Shown here piece after piece: positions 6,201 through 17,500 of a DNA stretch of 18,019 bases (the stretch's first letter is position 1; each line of letters starts with the position of its first letter). Where the stretch lies: NCBI GenBank assembly GCA_002690445.1, contig NZER01000245.1, forward strand, positions 1 to 18,019, given 5' to 3'. Under the pieces are notes generated by a model. It did no database searches, was not told the DNA's origin, and worked only from the letters and a program-made list of their open reading frames with translations. A program made the position numbers and the translations under genes. The stretch is from Candidatus Pacearchaeota archaeon (GTDB taxonomy: Archaea > Nanoarchaeota > Nanoarchaeia > Pacearchaeales > GW2011-AR1).

Positions 6201-7385
6201 ATGCATTTAGTAGAACAGTATTCTTTGGCCTCTGGCGCAAAAATAGAAAAACCATATATATATGAAAAGTTTTTTCCACTACCTTTTGATCGCTACATAA
6301 CATTTAGCCCCTTCTCTAGGCCATCAAAAAACTACAGTTATTGGAAAGATACGCTGTCAATGCTGATCCCCGTTCTTAGGCAAATGAATATACACATAGT
6401 TCAACTAGGAGAAAAGAAGGAGGAGTCTTTTGAAGGTTGCTATAATTTATGTGGAAAAACCAGCATCAATCAAGCCGCATATTTAATAAAAAGGAGCCAA
6501 CTACACCTAGGTACAGATACTTTTTCAACACACCTAGCCTCCGCATTTAAGAAAAAGATAGTATCCCTCTATTCTAATAGCCCTATCCAAAACTGTGGGC
6601 CGTTTTGGTCAGAAGAGAAAGATGTTATACTCTTAGAAAGCGACAGGGAGGGAAAAAAACATTCTTTCGCAGTGGAAGAAAAACCTAGAACAATTAATAC
6701 GATTCCTCCAGAAAAAATAGCGTACTCTGTCTTTAACTTGTTAGGGGTGAAAGCTAAAGTCAGGAATAAAACAGTTCAAATAGGCCCAAAATGGAACAAT
6801 GAATTCCTAGAGGTTGTACCGTCTAGCGTAACAAATTTTAGCAAAGAAGTACCAAAAGACAGACATGTTATAAGAATGGACTACCACTACGATGCCAAAG
6901 TAATGGAAGAACAATTAAAAGTAAACCCGGGACTAATAGTAACAGACAAACCTATCTCTATTGACGCCCTTGTAAGAGACAAGGAAAGAATATCCCATGT
7001 AATACATTTGATTAGAAACGAAGAGTACGATGCTAATTTTTCCAGAGAATTAGAAAGAAACAATATTCCAAATTCTATATATTCAGACTTAAAAGGAGAA
7101 GCTTTAAAAAAACTTAAATATAGTATTTTAAATTTAAATAAACCCATAATGACAATAGAGGAAAAAGACAAAAAATCTCTACCGAATTATGAAAATCTAA
7201 AGCTAGATAAACTAATGTTTAGAAGCAGGAAGTTTATAATCAAAGAAGATAAAATCTATCCGGGTAGGGCCGCGTTCCTGAATAACGTGACTATTAATAA
7301 CTTCACTCCAGATCCGATACCAATCTTTGATCAAAAAGAGTTTTGGGAGGAAATGGACTTCTTTTGGATAACAGAACAGTCTTGA
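6201..7385 (+). CDS. GT9-type glycosyltransferase, C-terminal (donor-binding) half plus unknown domain
   Basis: This 394-residue protein begins 7 nt after the preceding stop. Residues about 30-175 are the C-terminal Rossmann half of a GT9/ADP-heptose transferase-like fold: a strand with a Pro/Ser loop (YITFSPFSRPSKNY), IVQLGEKKE, the small-residue turn NLCGKTSINQAAYLI and the family hallmark LHLGTDTFSTHLASAF (101-116), which corresponds to the DxGxxHLAAA motif contacting the sugar nucleotide. It lacks the N-terminal half, which lies at the end of the upstream gene. Residues 180-394 form a separate, mostly unrecognised region with a Rossmann-like alternation (RHVIRMDYHYD, GLIVTDKPIS, ISHVIHLIRN). 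The start might be fused to the upstream frame by a frameshift, since the natural protein appears to run straight across. The stop TGA is embedded in the next promoter's -35 box. Confidence 0.75.
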   Translation: MHLVEQYSLASGAKIEKPYIYEKFFPLPFDRYITFSPFSRPSKNYSYWKDTLSMLIPVLRQMNIHIVQLGEKKEESFEGCYNLCGKTSINQAAYLIKRSQLHLGTDTFSTHLASAFKKKIVSLYSNSPIQNCGPFWSEEKDVILLESDREGKKHSFAVEEKPRTINTIPPEKIAYSVFNLLGVKAKVRNKTVQIGPKWNNEFLEVVPSSVTNFSKEVPKDRHVIRMDYHYDAKVMEEQLKVNPGLIVTDKPISIDALVRDKERISHVIHLIRNEEYDANFSRELERNNIPNSIYSDLKGEALKKLKYSILNLNKPIMTIEEKDKKSLPNYENLKLDKLMFRSRKFIIKEDKIYPGRAAFLNNVTINNFTPDPIPIFDQKEFWEEMDFFWITEQS

Positions 7386-7410
7386 CATTTTCCTAAGTTT
7401 AAGTTATCAT
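7382..7410 (+). promoter_or_regulatory. sigma-70-type promoter (TTGACA-17-TATCAT) overlapping the upstream stop
   Basis: The -35 box TTGACA (7382-7387) contains the TGA stop of the glycosyltransferase gene (7383-7385). The -10 box TATCAT (7405-7410) follows after exactly 17 nt. The expected start site is near 7417, so the transcript of the next gene (ATG at 7420) would have a leader of 0-4 nt. The distance from the -10 box to the ATG (9 nt) is identical to that of the promoter at 3692. Confidence 0.85.
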
Positions 7411-7419
7411 TATTACTAT

Positions 7420-8157
7420 ATGACAGATAAAGGCAAAGAGGTCGAGGTTAACGTCGAAAAGCTCTCCAGAAACGCAAGAGGCCTTTTGAAATCCCCACCT
7501 GTTGACTACGTCTTCAATGAAGACGGTTCGGTAAACTGGAGGAAAATGGTTAGGAAAGAGTATTTAGTACCCAACAAACAGAAAACAAACGAAACAGATG
7601 TCTCCCTACTTGAAGATAGAGACTTACTAATTCTCCTTGGAGGCATTAAAGAGCTTGCTCAAATCAGAGGTTTCAACTCTGTCTCCTACGAGGTCGTAGC
7701 AGCTACCCAAGAATACTTCGCGACGAGTTGTATTATAAGCTGGCGACCTAACTATGAGACAGACGACAAATCAGTGATTTTTACTGCGCTGGCAGACGCA
7801 CACATAGATAACACCTACAGTTTCGCCTCCAACTTCCTAGCTGCAACAGCAGAGAATAGAGCCTTCGTAAGGTGCGTAAGGAATTTCCTTAGGATAAACG
7901 TAGTAGGACAAGAAGAGATGGGAGGAGGGTCAACTAAAAGTTCTGCCACCTCATACAAGAAGGCCACAACAAGCAAAGCAGGATCAAACCCTTCCCAACT
8001 ACTTGAAAAAATAATGGAGTCAAAAAACGTTTCGTTTAACAATCTTAAATCAAAGCTAATACAAGAAGAGTTCGCAGGAGCAACAGAAATGGCAAGCGTT
8101 GAAGACATACCAAAAAGCAAAACCTTTGAGTTAATAGGGAGACTTAAAAAGATCTAA
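7420..8157 (+). CDS. putative ssDNA-annealing recombination protein (Rad52/RecT-like candidate)
   Basis: This 245-residue protein looks like a conserved phage protein of the T4-like marine group, of uncertain function. The N-terminal 60 residues include LSRNARGLLKSPPVDYVFNE and a Trp-rich turn (VNWRKMVRKEYLVP). The central part (about 70-140) alternates strands and helices, and residues 138-160 read SNFLAATAENRAFVRCVRNF. The A-E-(N/T)-R-A...R..R pattern in a helix is what one sees in Rad52-, Sak- and RecT-type annealing proteins (typically AETRA-x-x-R-A-x-R). After a Gly/Ser/Thr/Lys linker (about 170-190) a small helical domain closes the protein, as in several phage recombinases. The gene has its own strong leaderless promoter like the SSB-like gene, which supports a shared role in DNA replication or repair. 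The assignment is a motif-level inference. Confidence 0.5.
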   Translation: MTDKGKEVEVNVEKLSRNARGLLKSPPVDYVFNEDGSVNWRKMVRKEYLVPNKQKTNETDVSLLEDRDLLILLGGIKELAQIRGFNSVSYEVVAATQEYFATSCIISWRPNYETDDKSVIFTALADAHIDNTYSFASNFLAATAENRAFVRCVRNFLRINVVGQEEMGGGSTKSSATSYKKATTSKAGSNPSQLLEKIMESKNVSFNNLKSKLIQEEFAGATEMASVEDIPKSKTFELIGRLKKI

Positions 8158-8171
8158 CTACCACTTTTTAA
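8144..8171 (+). repeat. AT-only inverted repeat spanning two convergent stop codons
   Basis: TTAAAAAG (8144-8151) and CTTTTTAA (8164-8171) are perfect inverted copies flanking 12 nt that contain both stop codons (TAA at 8155-8157 on plus, TAG at 8160-8158 on minus). The stem has one G-C pair only and no separate T-run, so it would be a weak hairpin. If anything in this gapless junction acts as a bidirectional terminator, this is the candidate. Confidence 0.3.
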
Positions 8172-8523
8172 TAGGGCATTGCTCTTCTTCAAAATAAACT
8201 TTTAAGGGGACCACGCACCCGCACTTAGAACACCTCTGCCCCTTGGCAACAAACCAAGGACAAGCCTTACAGATAGACATTCTCTGCGAAGCAAGGTTTG
8301 TGGAGGCTATAACCTTTCCTCCAGTAACCGCAGTTTTAGCTGTATTGATTAAACTTTTGCTTAAATTCTTAGCCATAGCCATTCTACTAGGCATTTCTAT
8401 TTTATTTGGTTTATCAGAAACCTTTGGCTCTTTAGATTCGTAAGACTTACCAACAGGCTCTAAATAAGAAGAACAAGAGGCAGAGCTTTGAGGTTCTATG
8501 TTCTCTATTTTTTTATTATTCAT
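8158..8523 (-). CDS. small zinc-ribbon protein
   Basis: This protein is 121 residues long. Residues 1-45 are polar and probably disordered. Residues about 46-75 are a basic amphipathic helix (MAMAKNLSKSLINTAKTA). The C-terminal 41 residues carry a zinc-binding cluster: Cys85-x2-Cys88, Cys98-x2-Cys101-x-Cys103, and Cys116 within a terminal CPIKKW. The pattern R-x-x-x-C-x2-C...C-x-x-CGC...CP-x-x-KW at the extreme C-terminus is common in small phage proteins of unknown role. The gene follows the giant frame after 2 nt on the minus strand, with a GA-rich Shine-Dalgarno-like stretch (GAGGGCGGA) inside the end of that frame, so it is likely co-transcribed and co-expressed with virion genes. It could bind nucleic acid or serve as a structural or assembly factor. 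Confidence 0.8.
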   Translation of the reverse strand: MNNKKIENIEPQSSASCSSYLEPVGKSYESKEPKVSDKPNKIEMPSRMAMAKNLSKSLINTAKTAVTGGKVIASTNLASQRMSICKACPWFVAKGQRCSKCGCVVPLKVYFEEEQCPIKKW

Positions 8524-8525
8524 AT

Positions 8526-11500
8526 TTATCCGCCCTCGGTCACATCGCCTGTTTCAGGACTAACAAATGTATGAAGCCCTGCAGACTGCGCGTTCAAGCC
8601 GCCCTCTCCTTCGCTCGGTACAGAAAAGCCATCAATAGTGCCAGCAGTAAGACCTTTCTTATTAGACTTTTGTGCCGCAACATAAGCTCTCTCTAAGTTC
8701 GGCATACGAGTAGTAGGGTTGAGAGCTTTGTTCTTAGATCCAGACATCAAATCAAAAACTAACTGTTCATCACTAGCTTTAAAAACAGCGCTCGCAGAAG
8801 GTGAACACCTGTGAATACAAGGCCCAACAGGATAATAACTCTTAACCCCATGCCTGACCAAATAACGATATTCATTTGTGCCATACACGGCTAAAGCTTG
8901 AGTAAATTCTGGCTCAAGTTTAAAAACCTGAGTTCCTTGCCCCCCAAAATCCTGCTCAAAACTAACTTCATGGTCTTTTTCCACAGGACCCACGATAGAA
9001 TCTCCTTCTCTTAGATTAAATAATGTCTCATAGGTATATTCCGACTCCTTGGTTAATACTGATGTGCATAAGCTATGCTTGTCGTTCACGAAGCGACTCT
9101 GAACTTTATCGAACTCCTCATTAGAGCATAAAGTTGTTGTTCTGATTACCGTACCCTTTATCCCCGTCAGGTTACCCAACGTTTCTTCATCCGATATAGC
9201 CTCAATGAAAGAAGGTGATGGAATAATTTCAAACTCAGTCCACTCTTTAGTTGTTTTTAAGAAGGTGGACCAAAAAGACTTACCCTTTATTTGGCAACCA
9301 AATATTATCTCATTTTCATAAAAAGTATCAACTATATCTGATCCAGCTATATTAACAATAGAAGAATTTATTCTTCCGTCTTCATCTGTCACATCATAGA
9401 TTTCGCTAGCATGAACAAGCTCTCCATCAAAAGCAACAGCTCTCCTGTTCAATAACTCAGGCAAGCGCACACCTTTTTCTTTATTCCGTTGCCTGTCCGA
9501 ATTTCTCGTCGCAGGGCTACAAAATATCCCGGCTTCTTCGGGTATATTAACAATAGTAGGCAGACCTATATGATTAGGGGTAAAGGCATTACTTCTTATA
9601 TCTTTTTCATACCTTTCTTCCATATATTCATCTTGATCTGCTTTTTCGAGAAGGTCTTTTTCTTTGTCAGAATCAAAGATATTATATTTATTTTCGTCTT
9701 CTACTTCACCACCAAAGTCAGCAGAAAACCAAGCGTCTCTCCATTTGTTTTCTGTTGAGTCAAAGTATGTTATTTTATTAATTTTAGATTCGTGTTCCCA
9801 TACTGAAACATCAGCCGACCCTCTTTCATCGCCCGCGCTAGCAGGGTTATCTTGAGCAAAGGTAAGGCCAGCCATATCTTCTATATATCTATATTCATAC
9901 TGTCTAAATTTTCTAACTTTGGCGAAGACAGGAACATAAGCACCAACCAAATGGAGATTGTTTACGGCCCTAGCGTAGGTGTTAAAGACCTCTGACGAGA
10001 CAGGGGAGCCGGGGTTAATACCAAAGCCCTTAGGTAAAGAAGGATTCTGGGATCTACTAAACGAAGTTAGCCAAGGAGTAGCTTTATTAGCTATCTGGTT
10101 CTCCACAACCCTATATTCAGCTAAAGAATGATTATTAACTATGGCCACGAGTGAAGCAGGATCGACACTAGCAAATGTTTCAGTAACACACTCACCGTCA
10201 TCCTCTACTGTAACAGTAATCTCAGATAAAGCATCCCTATCGTCAGCTGTGTATAAGCCCGCAACGCTAGGGTGCTCTGAACCTTGTGAGCTATCCACGT
10301 ACTCATCTTCAGTTGTAAGACCGTAAGCTGAGACCTCATTGGATTCCATAATAGAAGAGTTTTCGCCTTCAGACTTTTCTCCCAATATTTTGCCTCTATC
10401 CACCACCTTGTCCCAATTCGGATCATCGAGAACTCCTTCTAGGACTTGTGTGTAATTAGTTATAGCGCTTACAGCATCTTTAGCTAAGTCTGACCCCTCA
10501 GGAGAATCAACGTACTCAGCTAACACTTCCGACTCCGCAAAATCTATACCAAAAGTCTCCTGACATGGTTCAATTCTCAAAGGGTCACCCTCAGGAAGAA
10601 GCTCGGGGTAAATAGGCGTTAATGAAACAGGAGCCGTCTCAACACCAAACTGTTCTTCAAAAGATATATAAGGCATCTGCCTCTCGACTAAATCTATAGT
10701 AAGAGTCTGAGAGCCAGACCCAGTAGCAATATGACTAATCTCAAACTCGGTGGGGCTATTTACCCTTGTGACTTTTGTGCCCTGTGTTATTCCTACACCA
10801 GATACATAAGAACCAAATACTATATTTTTTACTCCGTCATGAGTTATTATTTTCGTTCCGTTTAATGTAAATGTATGAGCAAATTTAGCCGCCTGAATTA
10901 ACCATTCTTTCCTAACGGTAGCCCCCCTACCCCAACTATTACTTATGAACTTGTTGGTCTTTAGTTTGTTTAGGTCGGAATATCCGGAACCAGCGTCCAG
11001 CACTTGTACGTATTTTATTTTACCCGACTCTATTTGTGCGTTAGCCGTAGCTGTTCTTTCCCCGGGTAAGCCCAAGGTAGGCGCAGATATAGAAACAACC
11101 GGAGGAAGCCTGTAATTAGAGCCAGCATCCTCAATCTCTATTTTGGTTATCCCTCCTTGGGCTATCTTATCCACATACACATAACTTAAAGAATGATTTA
11201 ACCGATACATGTAAAGCCTAGTAAAAGGAGTCTTAATACCTAAGTCATAGTGTTTTCTTTTATAATTATATGACCCAAACCTAGACACCCCATCCTTTGG
11301 AAAGGCTATAGATTTTTGTAGTAGGTGATTTTCCCCCAAACTAATACTATGCTCAAAAAACCCTTCGCCTGTAGTAACGTCTAGCTTCGAGGTATTCTCT
11401 ACGCTAGTTACGTCTGAGGAAAAAATGGTACTCCGCCACTCAAAAGGAACCCTCATTTTAGAGTTAGAAAAATAATGCTCTTTTCCATCCTTGTAATATT

Positions 11501-14500
11501 CAACACTTTCATTAGTTACAACAAGTCTATAAGTTTCACCAACCTTAGCTTTTGTATAAGCCACGGTAGCGTAAGCAGTCTTGCCACTCCTTTTTGCAGT
11601 TAAGAAAGCTTTGTCGTCAGCTAATCTTACATTGTGTCCCTTTACATTTGCAATAATTATGCCGCTTGCGTCGCCAGTCCCCTCTTCAATAGAGAAAGTA
11701 AATGAGGTATCTCCGGTAACCGTAATTTCAAAGCTGGCGTTATAGGCCTCTGGCGTAGCCCCAGTGATAGTCACAGTGCCAGTGCTGCCTGTTTGCAAGG
11801 AGTTATCCTCCAAATCTCTCCCTCTTGTCGTCACTGTCGCCGTTCCTGAATTTTCTGTTATGGAGTCAATATTTATATCTCCACCTCCCCACACTCCACC
11901 GGTAAGTTTTTGTAAAGTAAAGTTGATATTTTTTGGCTTAGTTCTGGTGGATTTAGAGCCGTATTGGTTTTCAGCTTCGAATCTATCTATAAAACCATCC
12001 CAATAGTCATTGCTTATGTCAAAGCTAAGGACACCCTCTACATAACACCTAGGATATATATATTCTATATCAGCAGGCATAGGCCCGTCATACATTAAAC
12101 CATGATCCTTATTTGCATTAGTTAAGTTTTCCTCTCTCTGACCTCTTGTGAATATTCTATCGTAGCCCTCTGTATAATAAAAGCTGTCTGGATTACTAAA
12201 ACCAAAGTCTCTATCGTTACCGTTGTTTAATATAGGTATCTGGTAATCTAGGTAGTCGGCTTTATTCATATCCTCATTCACTTTGACTGTTTGATCCACA
12301 AAAGTCGCCGACTCAGTCAAACAAATATACGTACTAATATAAGAAAACACGGCGTCTTTATTACTTTGTGTGAATAGCCCCTCCTTTTCTTGCCCAGTCG
12401 TGCTAATGTCTAAGCTGGCGTTGTCTACGTCTACTTCAATGAAGAAGTCTTCGGTCGAGGCGGTGAAAATTTCACAAAAAGAAGTTGTTTTAGCTGTTCC
12501 ATTATTAATAGTTATAGAATAAATTACCTCACACTCCTCCTCTTCCAGAACCTTTTCTTTTCGGTAAAGACATCTGTATTCCCTTCCTTTAGTTAACTTA
12601 ATATTAACTTTTGCTTTTCTCGTAGCCTCATCCCAGCTAACTATCTGCATTTGAACGTTGGGCCTATATAAAAGATTCTTGACACCACTAAATATGTTTT
12701 CTTTCCGCCAAGGGTTTTTATTAGATCCGTTATTAAAAGCCCCCATCTCCTCAATATTGTCTCCGTCTGATATAAAAGCCTGAGCTACTTCCGATAACTC
12801 TAGGTTAGCTCTAACGCTAAAGCTGCCCTCCTCTTCTCTCCAAACCGTGTCAGGCCATAAAGCAGTCTCAGCCCAATCATCTGCATCCTGATAATGAGGT
12901 CTCTCTAAGAAAAACTTTTTCGAGCCTACTATTATAGGAAAGCTTAAGCTGGGATACTTCGTCAAGCCAAGGCCTTCGGGGTAAAGCTTGTTTATTAAAG
13001 GTTTTTCCCCCCTATGCCCTGACTCTCCTGATTTTTTAGCTAAGTCAAAGTAATTAACTATTTTATATTTTTGACCGGTGACCAAGCTGCTATTCACCTT
13101 AAGCTGTTCATCGTACTCACCCACAAAACCACCGTTTTCATCCCTGTCGTTACAAAATATTTTTAAAACATCGTACTCGTACTGAGTGGCCTCAAGATCC
13201 TGCCAGTCTTTTATTCTAAGAAAGTAGGGCTTACCAGTTATTATCTCTCCATTGCTTTCCTTAAAGATTATGGCATCGCAATCATCAAACCTAGGAAGCG
13301 TAAGCATGGTGTCTTCACCACTCCCACTAAGAGTCACCTCTGTCCATTCTGAGTGAGGCATGGTAGCAACACCCCCGGGATGAGCTATATCTTGGTAGGC
13401 TATGCTACCTATGCTTGTATTTAGCTGATACCTCAAATTAGCTTCGGCAGAATTCTTACTAAAATAATCTTTTAGTTTTTCATCTTTTTCGAAGTCATTA
13501 AATATTATCTTTCTATCTGTTAGTTTTTTCAGCCTAAACCTTATAGCTTTATAAGACCTTAAGTCTTTCTTTAAGTTAAAAGCAAAGCCAACCATAGGGC
13601 TCCTTCCTGACGTAACGCCAAAAGCCGGAATAAATGAATGCCCTAAGTTATTCTTTAATGATTGGTATATTTCATTATTGGATAACGAAGTGATTGTATT
13701 AAACGCTCTTTGATATTCGTCTGATTTTTCAGCATCCACAATCCCACTATCATTTTTATATTTAGCGTCTAGTTGCTCCAAAGATTTTAAAGTATATTCA
13801 TCTGAATCTGGAGTGGAAAAATCCTCGTTCAGGCTTGATATAATACCGTCCGCAATAAAAGGCATAGAGTCCTTTGGCTCTAAACTTATCTGCATGATTT
13901 TTCCAGCGACATCAATCGAGTCTCTATTATATTTAAGAGAAGAGGATATTTTATATTCAAAACCGGGGCTTTCAACATTAGACGGGAGAGAAGAGCCTAA
14001 TGCTTGACCCGCGGTTAAGAAATGTACAGTTATCTCTGCTACGTCACCCTTTTTAGCCACAAAAGTAACTGACCCCGCCTCTTTCTTTGTCTCCTCGCTG
14101 TCCCTAATAACCATATCTTCGTTTGCGCCAACAATTTTGGTATAGGTGTATCCTTCCTCTAAAGGTATCTTAAATGTATACCAACGGCTTTTTCTCCAAT
14201 AGTTTTCATCATCGGGTATCATTTCTCCATACTTTGGTTGATCAGGGTTATCTTGAAGCCTGTATACTATTCCGAGGTCTTGTTTGTATGACCCATCTAT
14301 GTCTTTTATCTTCCTACCTAGTATTAGCTCGTGCTTATCAGAGTTATGATAGGAGGTAATGGATTCAACTTTGCCACTAAGAAAATCGTTTTCATGGAAA
14401 GGGCTAGTAACCTTATTCCAATTAAAGGTCTGCTCATTAGCCTCCGCCTGAAGAGCTTCTTTATCAGATTGAAACTCTGAGCCCTCACCTTTTAGAGTAT

Positions 14501-17500
14501 CCGAATCGACAAGATCTTCCGCTGAAAACTGAGAAACCCTTAACACAGAAAAATAAGGGAACCTAAGCTTGTATTCAGAAACACCCTCAACCCCTCTAAT
14601 TTTTTGTCCAGTATAATAAACCGTATTATCATATATTAAACTTGGCTTGAATTCCTTGTCTTGCTCTATACCTACGTAGTCCTTTGCATTAAAAGCAGCA
14701 TTCTTCCATGTCTCCGCACTATGAGTAAAGTCGTAAGAAGACGTGGCTTCAGATTCCAATGAGTAGTATTTATTTTTATTGAAACCACCTAAAGCTATCT
14801 CCCCATTTCTTTCGTTAAAATGGAGGCATCGGCTAAGCCTTTCGTGTCCAGTGCTCAGCATATAAGCTACTATGTCCGCAGGTATATCCCAAGGTAACTT
14901 AAGGTATAGAGGGAAAAACTGTTCCGAGATATCCTTATCAAAAAAGATCTTCTTGCTGATTCCCCTTCTGTTAGATAGCAACGTTATCCCGAATTTGTAT
15001 GGGTCATCATAGTCTTCTATAGATTGAAAACCTGTTTGACCCTCTATGGCTTCCTGCTTATTTGTCCTAAATATGTTGGAAAACTTAAACCTGACCCCGT
15101 TATAATCAACATTTATTTGACCAAGCTTTTCTACCTTCCTTTCCATCTCCCATTCTTGCTCGTTAAAATAGTTAGGGTCCTTGATGAGATGAGGCACGTC
15201 AAGATCTGTTAAACGAATGAACCAGTCTCGCTTATCTTGTTTGCGCACCTCCGAATATTTAACGTAAATCTTATGCTCTTTTTCGTCGGCATCCAACCAC
15301 TTAACAGGGGAGGTGTTCTTAGTGATCTTATTTTTCTTTTTATCTAAATAAAAATCGTCATCAAAAGCAGTAAGTTTAAAGTCCGCCCTCTCAGAAGAAA
15401 ATATCTTCCACTTCAAATTGAGGTCGTTCGGGTCGTAAGTTACGTTAATAGCTCCCCTGCTAACATTGGCTATTTTTAAAGTATTCATAGACGCCTGCTC
15501 TACGTCAGCTAAATGCCTAAGGACATATAGCGAACCGTTTGGATTAAGGTTATATTTCGGCCTTACTATAGGAAGGTTTATGGAGTTGTCCAACGAGACG
15601 ACTACAGAATCTTTCGTCACTGTTTTAACTCCCGTTATATAATAAGAGCCAGATTCAATTTGGTCCTCCTCCGTTACTCCATTTTTTGTATAGCAGACAG
15701 CTTTTGATATATTTACTTGTTTCACAGTGTTAGCGTTACTGAAGTAATAGTCTTCGCCGCTTGTGAAACTATACATAATATCGAAAGGGTCTTTGAACAC
15801 AATAGTCTTTCCCGCGTAAGAAGCTTTATTAAGATAAAATCTAGAGTATAAAAATCTTTTGTTTGTAAAAACTTCATCTTCCCTCTTTTGTTCGAAATAA
15901 GCCTGCCCTTTAGCTATAGATACCGTACCACTATTGTCAAGTGCTCCGGTTTGACTTATGTTGAGAACCGCCTTCTCTTCGATTTTTTTGTATTTATAAC
16001 TACCATCTTCTTGCTCTATTACATTATTGCTAGAATCTAATTGGAAAAAATAAGTAGCATCGCTTAAACCATTATATAGAGTACAGGAAAAGGTGGCACT
16101 ATTTGTAAAAATATAATCATAATCCTTGTTTGGGTACACCACTTTATTATTAACGTTCTTAAGGATAAACTCAAACAAATGACAAGAAACATCGAAAAAA
16201 TCTACCACACCATCTTTATCCACCTTAATAGGATCTGGGCTAGGTACAGAGATTATGACATCATCACTATTACGTAAAGTAAATCCACCAGTGCGGCCTT
16301 CGCTTCTTGCCGGATAATACCTTTTAAATTTTGTATCATTTATAAAGGGAACAAAAGCTGTTGAAAAAAAGCTTGTTTCCGTAGAAGGGTCTTTTACTAT
16401 GTCAAACAAAGAAACCTTATCGGAATTAAACAAAACAACCTCATCCTTATAGGCTCCCTCAGATAAAGAAACTGAACCATCTCTTATTCTGATCAAAGGA
16501 ACGGCGACCTCATTTTCATCTACCGCTTCAAGGCTGCTCCCATCCGATTCAACCCATAAATAATTGTCTTTAGCTATGACTTTCTGGTCTCCACTTGCGT
16601 TCACCCCATCTACCGTTGCTCGTATATAGAGATTATACCCTGTGTTGTTTATTATCTTTAATTTATTTTTCTTAGTAGAAGAACCTAAAATAAGAAAAGG
16701 GTGGCTTTGACTTGTTTTTAAGCTTACTGAAAACACATCTAAATCATCCCTAAGAAGAGCTTTTCCTAAAACGTCAGTGTCTATTGTTACTGGATTAGTA
16801 AAGGTTTTACTGCTTGCATCACCTTCTCTCCACTTTTTGTAGCTTACTTTCCGGCTTGATCCTGCCGGAATAGAGGCAACGAAAGGATTAGCTAAAATAC
16901 CTGTCGTTCCCTCAGGAGAAATTATGTTAATAGAACTATGAGAACCATTAACAATAATAAAGTCAAAATCCTTATGACCCACAGAGTTTCTCATAGGCAA
17001 GACCACATCAAAAGGATCAGATAAACAAGTTATAGATCTATTTTGCCCGACACCGCCTAAGGCAGCGTCTGCTAACGAGACAACTACGGAATCTTTCTTG
17101 AGAAACTTTACATCTTTTCTGTCAGTCTTAACGAAAGGAGATTGAACCACCCCCCAACTAGAAGAAGAAACCTCTGACGGCATGTTGTAATATTCGCTAT
17201 CGAAAGCCGAACACCCCTCCATGTCCTCAGTGTAGCTAGGAGTTAAGATTTCGGCTAGACTCAGGATCAATGCTTTGTTTTTCGAAAGAAATTTTGGTGT
17301 AACCGTCTTAGAATAAGAAGTATCCCACTCCCTACCCCCAGCCTTGGTTATATCGTAAGAGCTAAAAACGTTTTGTAGGGCTGTCTGGTCTTCGTCAAAC
17401 CAAGCTTTTATTTTGTCGCTTAAACCTGTGTATCCATTAAGAACACCCTTCGTAACTACAGAGTCTATTCTAACGTTTTCATAAACCGTATTTACTATCT

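Noticed and set aside
8243..15212. Several plus-strand ORFs of 60-90 codons inside the minus-strand genes
   Set aside because: They lie wholly within the giant or zinc-ribbon frame on the opposite strand, have no Shine-Dalgarno or family pattern, and read like antisense shadows (Ser/Phe/Ile-rich).
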